Both the position numbers and the translations under genes were made by a program. The notes below the pieces were generated by a model, which saw only the letters and a list, made by a program, of their open reading frames with translations, was not told where the DNA came from and did no database searches. This document shows, piece after piece, positions 1-6,365 of a DNA stretch of 8,050 bases (within the stretch, counting starts at the first letter, position 1; every line of letters starts with the position of its first letter). The stretch is from Deltaproteobacteria bacterium (GTDB taxonomy: Bacteria > Desulfobacterota_D > UBA1144 > Nemesobacterales > N074bin48): contig SMWS01000088.1 of the NCBI GenBank assembly GCA_004356685.1, forward strand, positions 1 to 8,050, read 5' to 3'.

Positions 1-937
1 TTCAAGACTACTTAACTGCAAACAACAAGAGATTGCTTTTATAAAGAATACATCTCATGGGCTTTCACTAATTGCAAAGGGAATAGAATGGAGAAAAGGC
101 GACAGTATAATTGTCTTTGAAAAAGAGTTTCCGGCCAACTTATACACATGGCTCGATTTAAAGAGATCGGGGGTTGAAGTGCGGCAGGCACAGCTTATAA
201 ACGGCAGGGTCGAAATAAAAGAAATTGAAAAGTTAATAGACAAAAATACCCGGCTTCTGAGCATAAGTTCTGTTCAGTTCACAAATGGATACAGGGCAGA
301 TTTGGAGTCCATTGGAAAAATATGCAAAAATAACAATATATTGTTTTCAGTGGATGCAATACAAAGCCTTGGAATAGTTCCTATAGATGTAAAGGAGCTC
401 GGCATAGATTTTCTGGCTGCCGATGGTCATAAGTGGATGCTCAGTCCTGAAGGCACCGGGATTTTATACTGCAGCAGCAAAGTAGTTAAGGATGTCAGAC
501 CGGTACTTCTTGGCTGGAAAAGTATAGTAAATGAAGGAGAATATGAAAAAATTAATCTGGAATTAAAACCAAATGCTCTGAAGTTTGAAGAAGGTTCTTT
601 AAATGTTCTTGGTATTTTTGCTCTGGGAGCGGGCTTAGACCTGCTTTTAGAAATTGGAATTGAAAAAGTATGCAGTAGGATTCAATATTTGGGGGATCTT
701 ATAATTGACGAGGTCAAAAAGAGAAATTTTATACTTAAAACTCCAGTTTGCAAAAACGAAAGGGCTGGAATTATATCTTTTTATGGAAGTTTTGATTCGA
801 GTTTATTAAAAGATTCGCTTTATAGTAAAAATGTTATAATCAATGTTCGCGACGGGGCTCTGAGAGCCGCCCCCCATTTTTATAATACAGAGGATGATAT
901 AGGAGCGCTATTTAAAAATATTGATGAAATCCTATGA
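1..937 (+). CDS. Class V aminotransferase-fold PLP enzyme, 5' partial
   Basis: The open frame enters from the left edge (first full codon at base 2) and gives 311 residues, so roughly the first 70 of a ~380-residue family protein are missing; the GTG at 179 is internal. Seen (numbering of the visible part): NTSHG near residue 22, EFPANLYTWL near 49-58, the PLP pyridine-nitrogen Asp D118 in SVDAIQSLG with Q121, the Schiff-base lysine K144 in DGHKWML, EEGSLNVLG near 197-205, and a C-terminal LRAAPHFYNTEDDI with R288 as probable carboxylate ligand. These place it in the fold-type I, class V group with cysteine desulfurases and isopenicillin-N-epimerase-like enzymes. The segment where SufS-type desulfurases carry the catalytic-cysteine loop is shortened to NVRDGALR and has no Cys, so a desulfurase role is unlikely; the substrate is unknown. 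It is a cytosolic enzyme and first visible gene of the + strand run, 45 nt before the next gene. Confidence 0.88.
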   Translation, partial: SRLLNCKQQEIAFIKNTSHGLSLIAKGIEWRKGDSIIVFEKEFPANLYTWLDLKRSGVEVRQAQLINGRVEIKEIEKLIDKNTRLLSISSVQFTNGYRADLESIGKICKNNNILFSVDAIQSLGIVPIDVKELGIDFLAADGHKWMLSPEGTGILYCSSKVVKDVRPVLLGWKSIVNEGEYEKINLELKPNALKFEEGSLNVLGIFALGAGLDLLLEIGIEKVCSRIQYLGDLIIDEVKKRNFILKTPVCKNERAGIISFYGSFDSSLLKDSLYSKNVIINVRDGALRAAPHFYNTEDDIGALFKNIDEIL

Positions 938-971
938 TCTTCTAACTGCTTTTAAAAATTAAATAGTAATT

Positions 972-976
972 AGGGA
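972..976 (+). promoter_or_regulatory. Ribosome binding site for the membrane peptidase gene
   Basis: AGGGA lies 6 nt before the TTG at 983 and supports that non-ATG start. No ATG gives a better start before the first hydrophobic helix. Confidence 0.55.
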
Positions 977-982
977 AATAAT

Positions 983-3229
983 TTGGTTCTACTTGATATC
1001 CTTTTATCGAAGAAAGTTTTAATTGCAGCGGCTGTAATCTTACTGATTTCAGTACTGCTTTCTTTTTTCCCCCTGATTGGCACCCTCGGCTTTGAATATT
1101 CAATAATTATAGCCTTTTTTATATCTTTTGTATCAATCTTTATTTCTGCTGAATATATTAATTTGGACTTAAGAAAAAAGTATCCAAAGCGAAAAAGGTA
1201 TTCTGACCTCATATCTACAAGCTTTTTTATTAACTTTTTTATTCTCCTAATCCCATTTCTAGTAGGGTTAATATCATCGTACATGAAATCGGATTGTTAT
1301 ATAAAAGAGGGGATTATCTTTTTTTTAATAATCACAACAATAACAGTCTTTTTTGCTTCTTCTCTTGGGCTTCTTATCGGCTATGTATTTCCCAAAAGGG
1401 GTTTTTTCGTTGGCTCTCTTTGCATAATATTAATAATCGTTTATTCGCTTTATTTCTTATATATCGATCCCCCTGTATTTTCTTTTAACCACATATTTGG
1501 CCTGTTTCCGGGCCCTCTCTATGATCAGATAATTCTTATAGATCAGAGAATTCTTACATTTAGATTAATAACAGTTTGTTGGGCAATATTGTTTTTAATA
1601 ATTCTTAAATTGATTCACGACTATAAATTCAATTTTGTGGGTGTTGGTACTGTGGTTTTGCTAATACTGATTTGTCTTGTTCTTTCAGTTTTTAAGATTT
1701 ATGAAAATGATATTGGAATTAAACACAGCAGAGACTTTATACAAAACAGTTTTTTTAAAGACACATTTGAGACAGAACACTTTTTAATCTATTTTCCTTT
1801 GGACACCAAGGTATCAGAAAATATTGAGTTGATAGCTCTTGATCATGAATGGCAATATGCGCAGCTTACTGATTTTCTTAAAGTAAATTCCAGCAAGAAA
1901 ATAATTTCTTACATATACCCTGATGAAAAAACAAGGAAAAGAATTATTGGCGCAGAAGCTACTACTATTGCAAATCCTATCCACAAAGAAATTCATCTTG
2001 TTTATTATTATTTTCCTCACCCTGTACTTAAACATGAACTGACGCACGTCTTATCATCTGAATTTGGAACAAGGTTTTTAAAAATTAGTCCAAAAGTTGG
2101 CTTGATAGAAGGGTTAGCGGTTGCTGCTGATTGGAATAACAGTGACGGGTTCAACCCCCATGAATGGTCGCTTGGGATGCTAAAAGCAAATAACAACCTG
2201 GATATCCACAATATTCTTGGTTATGGATTTTGGAGGGCTTCGGCGTCTAAAAGTTATACTTTGATGGGGTCGTTTGTAAGGTTTTTGATAAATAAATATG
2301 GTATAGAGAAATTTAAGACTGTATACAAAAAAGGGGAGTTTGACGTTTATGGAAAAGATTTAAATACATTAATAAAAGAATGGGAAGATTATTTATATAC
2401 TATTCAGATTGCAGAGTATGTACCGGCATTCTCAAAGCATAAATTTAGCAGGCCAAGCATCTTTGATGACCGCTGTCCCAGAAAAAGCGCATACCTAGCT
2501 GATATGGGTTTGTCTGAATTTGAAAGGGGCAATTATTACGGGGCTACCACAGCATTTAAAGAAGCTTTAAAATACAATCCCACGAGCAATAATATTTTAG
2601 AATCTTTGGCCTATGCTTATTATTTTAATAGAAATTTCAGCGCATTAACTGAGATGTTTGATAACAGAACAAAAGCTTCACAAATTACAGAGAGCATAAT
2701 ACTAAACTTAATAGGTACTTATCATTGGACAAGGGGTGATGCCCAAAAGGGTAAAACAATTTTCAGTGAATTAAAAGGTAGACCTCTGCCAATTGACATA
2801 GAAAATGAAATTGGTATTAAACTGGATTCAATAGCAAAAGGGCAGACCCAAGAAGAAGGTATTAAAAAGTACTATTTGACAAAAGACATGCTCAAACGAG
2901 TATCTATTTTGGAAAACTTAACTAAGAAATTTCCTGAATATGCAGTGCCATATTACCTGCTTGGAAGACTGTTTTTTAATAAATGGGAATTCGATATAGC
3001 TAAAAATTATTTGATCCGCTCTGAACAACTTGCTATGCCTACAGAGAATTTAAAACTGGATAATTCCCGATTACTTGGTATTTCTTTATATGCTGGTGGG
3101 CAATATGACGGAGCTAAGCAAACCTTTGGTAAAATTTATGGCAGGAGAAAAAGGGGAAGATTTGGCAGCGTTGCGGGTGAATTTATTAAGAGGTCAGAGT
3201 GGTCAAAAATATATTCTTTAAATCTGTGA
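983..3229 (+). CDS. Multi-pass membrane protein with peptidase-MA (HExxH) domain and TPR-like repeats
   Basis: 748 residues from a TTG start with an AGGGA site. Domain order: about seven hydrophobic helices (near 12-32, 40-56, 78-100, 110-134, 140-161, 193-211, 218-237); a soluble zinc-peptidase-like domain (about 262-475); then helical TPR-like repeats (about 503-560 and 640-720, e.g. GNYYGATTAFKEALKYNP). Zinc motif: HELTH at 351-355, with E376 in GLIEGLA as the likely third ligand, 20 residues on; GSFVRFLINKYG at 429-440 also matches peptidase-MA-like gluzincins. Loops rich in Lys/Arg (RKKYPKRKR at 64-72; PKRG at 137-140) place the N-terminus inside by the positive-inside rule, so with seven helices the peptidase and TPR part would face the periplasm or outside. 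It lies 1 nt before lspA, so it is probably co-expressed and perhaps acts in envelope protein handling (inference). The hydrophobic N-half resembles an ABC-2-type permease in general layout only. Substrate and protease activity are unproven. Confidence 0.8.
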   Translation: MVLLDILLSKKVLIAAAVILLISVLLSFFPLIGTLGFEYSIIIAFFISFVSIFISAEYINLDLRKKYPKRKRYSDLISTSFFINFFILLIPFLVGLISSYMKSDCYIKEGIIFFLIITTITVFFASSLGLLIGYVFPKRGFFVGSLCIILIIVYSLYFLYIDPPVFSFNHIFGLFPGPLYDQIILIDQRILTFRLITVCWAILFLIILKLIHDYKFNFVGVGTVVLLILICLVLSVFKIYENDIGIKHSRDFIQNSFFKDTFETEHFLIYFPLDTKVSENIELIALDHEWQYAQLTDFLKVNSSKKIISYIYPDEKTRKRIIGAEATTIANPIHKEIHLVYYYFPHPVLKHELTHVLSSEFGTRFLKISPKVGLIEGLAVAADWNNSDGFNPHEWSLGMLKANNNLDIHNILGYGFWRASASKSYTLMGSFVRFLINKYGIEKFKTVYKKGEFDVYGKDLNTLIKEWEDYLYTIQIAEYVPAFSKHKFSRPSIFDDRCPRKSAYLADMGLSEFERGNYYGATTAFKEALKYNPTSNNILESLAYAYYFNRNFSALTEMFDNRTKASQITESIILNLIGTYHWTRGDAQKGKTIFSELKGRPLPIDIENEIGIKLDSIAKGQTQEEGIKKYYLTKDMLKRVSILENLTKKFPEYAVPYYLLGRLFFNKWEFDIAKNYLIRSEQLAMPTENLKLDNSRLLGISLYAGGQYDGAKQTFGKIYGRRKRGRFGSVAGEFIKRSEWSKIYSLNL

Positions 3230-3230
3230 T

Positions 3231-3725
3231 ATGAAAAAAATTGGCTTTGTTATATCAATATGCTCTTTTTTTGTCTTATTAGATCAATTTACAAAATATC
3301 TGATAATAAGCAACATCCCGCTTTATGGGAAAATATCATTACTTCCTTTCTTAGATATTGTTCACATAAGAAATACAGGGGTGGCTTTTGGGTTTTTAAG
3401 CAATTTGCCAGAGAATTTCAGGGTTTATTTTTTTGTATTGGTTTTTTTGCTGGCAGTTGTGTTGGTTTCCATCTTTATATACAACACCCCCTTTGCAGAG
3501 AAAGTTATGCTGGTTTCTTTGTCACTGATTTTAAGCGGGGCTATAGGTAATTCTATTGACAGATTAAGACTTGGATATGTAACAGATTTTATAGATTTTC
3601 ACTGGTTTGGAGATCCTAAACTTCACTGGCCGCCATTTAATACTGCTGATTCATGTATTACAATAGGAGTTATACTACTAATTCTACATAGTTTGTTTTT
3701 AAACAAGGATAAGGAAGGAATTTAG
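3231..3725 (+). CDS. lspA: Lipoprotein signal peptidase (signal peptidase II)
   Basis: 164 residues, normal for the family, with four membrane helices. This inner-membrane aspartyl protease removes the signal peptide from diacylglyceryl-modified prolipoproteins after Lgt. Conserved blocks seen: LLDQFTK near 16-22, RNTGVAFGFLS at 47-57, GAIGNSIDRLRLGYVTDFID at 103-122, and FNTADS at 136-141. The catalytic Asp pair is D119 (VTDFI) and D140 (TADS). The segment between them is 2 residues longer than in the Pseudomonas aeruginosa enzyme as I recall it (spacing 21 rather than 19), an apparently tolerable loop insertion. The ATG at 3231 follows the previous stop by 1 nt with no clear Shine-Dalgarno, so coupling to the upstream gene is likely. 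Its stop TAG overlaps the next GTG start by 1 nt. Confidence 0.96.
   Translation: MKKIGFVISICSFFVLLDQFTKYLIISNIPLYGKISLLPFLDIVHIRNTGVAFGFLSNLPENFRVYFFVLVFLLAVVLVSIFIYNTPFAEKVMLVSLSLILSGAIGNSIDRLRLGYVTDFIDFHWFGDPKLHWPPFNTADSCITIGVILLILHSLFLNKDKEGI
3711..3718 (+). promoter_or_regulatory. Strong ribosome binding site for riboflavin synthase
   Basis: AAGGAAGG lies inside the last codons of lspA, 6 nt before the GTG at 3725. It is the clearest Shine-Dalgarno in the window and fixes the non-ATG start, which also gives the canonical N-terminus MFTGLVE. Confidence 0.7.
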
Positions 3726-4378
3726 TGTTTACAGGACTTGTTGAAGGCATTGCAATTGTAAGAGATTTAAAGAAAAGATCAAAGGAAGTGGTTTTGACTT
3801 TTGAGGCACAAAATGTTGATCTCGGGGGTATTGCGCTTGGAGAAAGCATTGCTATAAATGGAATCTGCCTGACAGTTGTATCGTTTAAGGGCAGTACCTT
3901 CTCAGTTGAAGCATCTGCTGAAACTCTGAGTAAAACAAACCTGAATAAACTTCGAATAGGTTCGAGTATTAATATGGAAAGATCGCTCAAAGTGGGGGAC
4001 AGGCTAGGGGGGCATTTTGTAACCGGCCACGTTGATGGTACGGCAAAGATCGCCTCTGTTGTTGCTGTCGGAGATTCCAAGGAGATATGGATATCGGCGG
4101 CAGACAATTTGATTAAATATATAGTAAAGAAAGGGTCAGTTGCCGTCGACGGGGTTAGTCTGACCGTTAATGAGGTTGAACCGGACTTATTTTCTGTAAA
4201 TATAATTCGCTATACTCAGGACGTAACAATTTTGGAAAAAGCAAAAGCGGGAGATGTTGTAAATATAGAATGTGATATTATTTCTAAATATGTAGAAAGA
4301 TTTGTTTCGATTGGAAAAGATAGCGATAAAGATAAAAGGCTTAGAGGACTTTTAGAGAACTTTGGAAAAGAAAAATAA
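3725..4378 (+). CDS. ribE: Riboflavin synthase, alpha subunit
   Basis: 217 residues, the usual length. It catalyses dismutation of two 6,7-dimethyl-8-ribityllumazine molecules to riboflavin plus a pyrimidinedione, the last step of riboflavin synthesis in the cytosol, normally as a homotrimer. The two lumazine-binding barrels are both visible. Barrel 1 has MFTGLVE, GESIAINGICLTV (39-51, with C48 matching the E. coli active-site Cys), NMERSL and GGHFVTGHVDG (95-105, H102). Barrel 2 has GSVAVDGVSLTVN (137-149, S145) and IECDIISKYVER (181-192). One oddity: the second-barrel block that usually reads IPHT reads IRYT (161-164). The GTG start has a strong AAGGAAGG site. The gene stands apart from other rib genes, between lspA and a shikimate kinase gene, and overlaps lspA by 1 nt. 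The symbol ribE is used in the sense of riboflavin synthase (ribC in E. coli). Confidence 0.96.
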   Translation: MFTGLVEGIAIVRDLKKRSKEVVLTFEAQNVDLGGIALGESIAINGICLTVVSFKGSTFSVEASAETLSKTNLNKLRIGSSINMERSLKVGDRLGGHFVTGHVDGTAKIASVVAVGDSKEIWISAADNLIKYIVKKGSVAVDGVSLTVNEVEPDLFSVNIIRYTQDVTILEKAKAGDVVNIECDIISKYVERFVSIGKDSDKDKRLRGLLENFGKEK

Positions 4379-4874
4379 TATTTACCTTATAGGATTTATG
4401 GGGGCAGGCAAAACTACAATCGGTAAATTCCTATCACAAAAATTGAATTATAATTTTGTTGATCTGGACTTGCATATAGAAAAAGAACAAGGAATCAGTA
4501 TATCTGAAATGTTTGAAAAACACGGAGAAAAATACTTCAGGGATGCTGAAACTGAAAGCTTAAGAAAATTCTCAGAGAAGTCTAATCAAATAATTTCTAC
4601 AGGCGGTGGAATTGTTATTAAAGATGAAAATTGGCAGATTATGAGAAACAGAGGGGTCAGTGTTTATTTGAAATCATCGATTAAGACTCTCTTTAACAGG
4701 GTTAAACACAAAAGCACGAGACCGCTTTTAAACGTCGAAAATCCTTTTGAAAAAGCAAAAGAACTATTTAGCAGCCGTGAGTCTCTGTACGAAAAGTCAG
4801 ATATTATTATAGACAGGGAAGGGCTTGAGCCCGGGGATGTGGCAGATGCTATTGTTAGGGAATTAGATATTTAA
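4362..4874 (+). CDS. aroK: Shikimate kinase
   Basis: 170 residues, normal for the family. It phosphorylates shikimate at the 3-hydroxyl with ATP, the fifth step of the chorismate pathway, in the cytosol. Seen: P-loop GFMGAGKTT (11-19), DLD at 34-36 (D36 expected to bind shikimate), FEKHGEKYFRDAE (51-63; R60 expected to bind substrate carboxylate), the GGG at 81-83, the lid RPLL with R120, and SRESLYEKSD with R139. The start is TTG at 4362, overlapping the end of ribE by 17 nt. An in-frame stop (TAG at 4353-4355) lies just upstream and the first ATG falls inside the P-loop, so TTG is the only reasonable start. A weak AGAG sits 4 nt before it. Last gene of the + strand operon; I see no convincing terminator after it. 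Confidence 0.95.
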   Translation: MEKKNNIYLIGFMGAGKTTIGKFLSQKLNYNFVDLDLHIEKEQGISISEMFEKHGEKYFRDAETESLRKFSEKSNQIISTGGGIVIKDENWQIMRNRGVSVYLKSSIKTLFNRVKHKSTRPLLNVENPFEKAKELFSSRESLYEKSDIIIDREGLEPGDVADAIVRELDI

Positions 4875-4903
4875 ATCCTTGCAATTTCATTAACGGATTG
4901 TAA

Positions 4904-4932
4904 TTGACTTAGTCATAGACTTAGTCTAATAT
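4904..4932 (+). promoter_or_regulatory. Promoter of the Phd/PIN toxin-antitoxin module
   Basis: A -35 box TTGACT (4904-4909) and a -10 box TAATAT (4927-4932) are separated by 17 bp. Transcription would start about 7 bp after the -10, near 4939-4940, which is the antitoxin ATG. The perfect TATAAT at 4932-4937 is 22 bp from the -35 and would start inside the gene, so it is less likely. Both boxes overlap the tandem palindromes described separately. Confidence 0.6.
4905..4928 (+). repeat. Tandem palindromic operator upstream of the Phd-type antitoxin
   Basis: GACTTAGTC occurs twice, at 4906-4914 and 4918-4926, 12 bp apart start to start. Each copy is a perfect palindrome around a central base (GACT-T-AGTC), and they extend to 11 bp (TGACTTAGTCA, 4905-4915) and 13 bp (TAGACTTAGTCTA, 4916-4928). 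The sites cover the promoter spacer and touch both the -35 and -10. This fits a repressor operator for conditional autoregulation by the antitoxin and the toxin-antitoxin complex, as known for Phd/YefM families; binding is inferred. Confidence 0.7.
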
Positions 4933-4939
4933 ATAATAT

Positions 4940-5188
4940 ATGAGTAAAGCTATCAATATACATGAAGCAAAGACTAATTTTTCAAAATTAATAGTGCGTG
5001 TTTCTAATGGCGAAGAGATAATAATATCTAAGGCCGGAAACCATGTAGCTAAATTAGTACCAATATCAAAGAAACAAAAGAGAAGACTACCAGGTAGTGC
5101 AAAAGGTAAAATTAAAATTAGCGATGACTTTTATAAACCTCTACCAAAAGATATTATAGAAGGTTTTGAAAATGAGAGCTCTACTTGA
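4940..5188 (+). CDS. Phd/YefM-family antitoxin
   Basis: 82 residues. The N-terminal half (INIHEAKTNFSKLI, then GEEIIISKAGNHVAKLVPI) matches the DNA-binding, dimerising fold of Phd/YefM antitoxins. The C-terminal stretch (GKIKISDDFYKPLPKDII, about 56-73) is the toxin-neutralising tail commonly seen with PIN partners. It should bind the PIN toxin encoded next to it and repress its own promoter. There is no Shine-Dalgarno; the 15 nt before the ATG are AT-rich, and the predicted transcript begins at or within a base of the ATG, so the message may be leaderless. It overlaps the toxin gene by 17 nt. The start is supported by family alignment (MxxxNIHEAK). Confidence 0.93.
   Translation: MSKAINIHEAKTNFSKLIVRVSNGEEIIISKAGNHVAKLVPISKKQKRRLPGSAKGKIKISDDFYKPLPKDIIEGFENESST
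5159..5163 (+). promoter_or_regulatory. Ribosome binding site deciding the PIN toxin start
   Basis: GAAGG is 8 nt before the ATG at 5172 but only 2 nt before the in-frame TTG at 5166. It therefore favours the ATG, which also gives the usual family N-terminus MRALLDTHAFLWW. Confidence 0.55.
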
Positions 5189-5558
5189 TACTCACGCATT
5201 TTTATGGTGGATTTCTGATAGTAGTAGATTATCAAAGAGGGCTTATGAATTTATAGAAAAACCATCTAATACAATATATCTTAGCTCAGTTTCTTGCTGG
5301 GAAATATCAATTAAATCTACACTTGGGAGTATTCAGTTTCCCAAAAAAATGGAAAGTTTTATAGCAGAACAAATTTCAATAAATTCATTTGAACCTCTTT
5401 CTATAAATATTAGTCATGCTGTAAACATTAGGGATCTACCTCAGCATCACAAGGATCCTTTTGACAGAATGCTCATTTCGCAGTCACAGATTGAAGATAT
5501 GCCACTGATTACAGGAGATAAACTTATTTCTAAATATAAGATAGAATTAATTTGGTAA
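5172..5558 (+). CDS. PIN-domain toxin (VapC-like, DTHAFLWW type)
   Basis: 128 residues, a single PIN domain. Acidic residues expected at the Mg2+ site are present: D6 (LLDTHAFLWW), E44 (SCWEISIK), D95 and D98 (HHKDPFDRMLI), and D116 (ITGDK). This is the PIN subgroup that usually pairs with Phd/YefM antitoxins, matching the gene immediately upstream. It likely cleaves RNA (VapC relatives cut tRNA or rRNA); the target is unknown. Translation is coupled to the antitoxin by a 17-nt overlap. The ATG at 5172 is chosen over TTG at 5166. The frame appears intact, so the module is probably functional. Confidence 0.92.
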   Translation: MRALLDTHAFLWWISDSSRLSKRAYEFIEKPSNTIYLSSVSCWEISIKSTLGSIQFPKKMESFIAEQISINSFEPLSINISHAVNIRDLPQHHKDPFDRMLISQSQIEDMPLITGDKLISKYKIELIW

Positions 5559-5644
5559 TAGCGCACATTTAAGAAGTAGTTTTTGGGTATAGTTAGCAGC
5601 ATGATAGCCAGTTGTATTTATTGTGAATTTTCTAAGAAATTCAG

Positions 5645-6073
5645 TTATGGCTTTAATATCAAACAATCCAGCCCTTTGATTTTTTTAAATCCTTTATCCG
5701 CTGTAATAAACTGCACTTCACTCTCAATAGCTAAAGCTGCAAGGTATATGTCGGGAATGCTATTTCCTGTGGCATTTGTTTCTTTGGAAAGTTGTTTGAA
5801 AATCTCCCAGTGCCTTGCTCCTGGCATAATACTAAGACCCATTGGGTGAGAACGAATTACTTGCGTAAATTCCAGAGCTATTTTAATTGGTGTGGTCTTT
5901 TTAAAAATTTTTGGATGAGTTACTATCCTCAAGAATGAACTTAAAACTAATTCAGTATAAGCGAAGGTTGTATTCGAATTCAATAATTCATTTAGCCAGG
6001 AGCTGTAAAAAGCATGATTTAGTACATCTTCTCTGAACGAATAGATATAAATGTTGACATCACAAAGAGTCAT
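5645..6073 (-). CDS. PIN-domain toxin (VapC family, second module)
   Basis: 142 residues with a complete PIN domain from a subfamily different from the + strand toxin. Metal-site acids seen: D5 (CDVNIYIY), E41 (TELVLSSFLRIVTHP), D108 (IPDIYLAALAIE) and D126 (ITADKGF). The blocks SFLRIVTHPKIF, PGARHWEIF and GLDCLILKP match the VapC group partnered by ribbon-helix-helix VapB proteins. It is probably an Mg2+-dependent endoribonuclease inhibited by the upstream-encoded antitoxin. The start ATG overlaps the end of the antitoxin frame by 14 nt, with a weak GGAAA upstream. Its 3' end faces the other toxin's 3' end across 86 nt. Confidence 0.92.
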   Translation of the reverse strand: MTLCDVNIYIYSFREDVLNHAFYSSWLNELLNSNTTFAYTELVLSSFLRIVTHPKIFKKTTPIKIALEFTQVIRSHPMGLSIMPGARHWEIFKQLSKETNATGNSIPDIYLAALAIESEVQFITADKGFKKIKGLDCLILKP

Positions 6074-6308
6074 TTGTTTCCATTTTATCCAGAATCTCAG
6101 AATTATTATTTAAGTTAATTCCCTTATGCAATCCATTGCCTATAAAAGTGGGTAGTTTAATCTTTCTTGGAGATTGCTTTGATTGTTCTTTTGATATGTA
6201 GAAAATAAGTGCGTCATGAACAAGCTCGGTGAAAGTACGCTTTGTTTTAAGTGCATGTTCCCTTGCTTCAATATATAAATCATCGCTTAATCTTACAGTT
6301 GTTCTCAT
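6060..6308 (-). CDS. Ribbon-helix-helix antitoxin (VapB family)
   Basis: 82 residues from the ATG at 6308. The N-terminus MRTTVRLSDDLYIEAREHAL, then RTFTELVHDALIFYI, is the ribbon-helix-helix DNA-binding dimerisation unit. The C-terminus KLPTFIGNGLHKGINLNNNS (about 51-70) is the tail that fills the toxin active site in VapB proteins of this group. An in-frame ATG at 6332 would add eight residues, but it lies inside an inverted repeat that looks like the operator, and family starts favour 6308. No Shine-Dalgarno precedes either start. The gene is 57 nt downstream of the PFK stop on the same strand, so read-through from that operon is possible in addition to its own promoter. Confidence 0.9.
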   Translation of the reverse strand: MRTTVRLSDDLYIEAREHALKTKRTFTELVHDALIFYISKEQSKQSPRKIKLPTFIGNGLHKGINLNNNSEILDKMETNDSL

Positions 6309-6319
6309 ATATATAAAAT

Positions 6320-6341
6320 GACATATAAGCATATGTATGTC
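6320..6341 (-). promoter_or_regulatory. Inverted repeat, probable operator of the VapB/VapC module
   Basis: GACATA (6320-6325) and TATGTC (6336-6341) form a 22-bp inverted repeat with a 10-bp centre. On the minus strand a TTGACA -35-like hexamer (6343-6338) overlaps the repeat, followed by a TATA-rich stretch without a well-spaced -10. Position just before the antitoxin start suggests autoregulation. Confidence 0.4.
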
Positions 6342-6365
6342 AAGCTATGCAATGATTTGGTTTTA

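Noticed and set aside
179..937. Short aminotransferase starting at GTG 179
   Set aside because: The same frame is open to base 2 and encodes conserved family blocks (NTSHG, EFPANLYTW) before 179, so the gene is cut by the window edge, not short.
3670..4107. Minus-strand open frame (145 codons) opposite ribE
   Set aside because: It is antisense to conserved riboflavin synthase motifs and has no recognisable domain or ribosome site.
3725..4378. Possible FMN riboswitch controlling the riboflavin synthase gene
   Set aside because: The gene overlaps lspA by 1 nt, leaving no leader, and I saw no RFN-element sequence upstream.
5625..5642. Possible bidirectional terminator between the two convergent toxins: GAATTT/AAATTC inverted repeat
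   Set aside because: The arms are only 6 bp and AT-rich, and no T-run follows on either strand, so a Rho-independent terminator is not supported.
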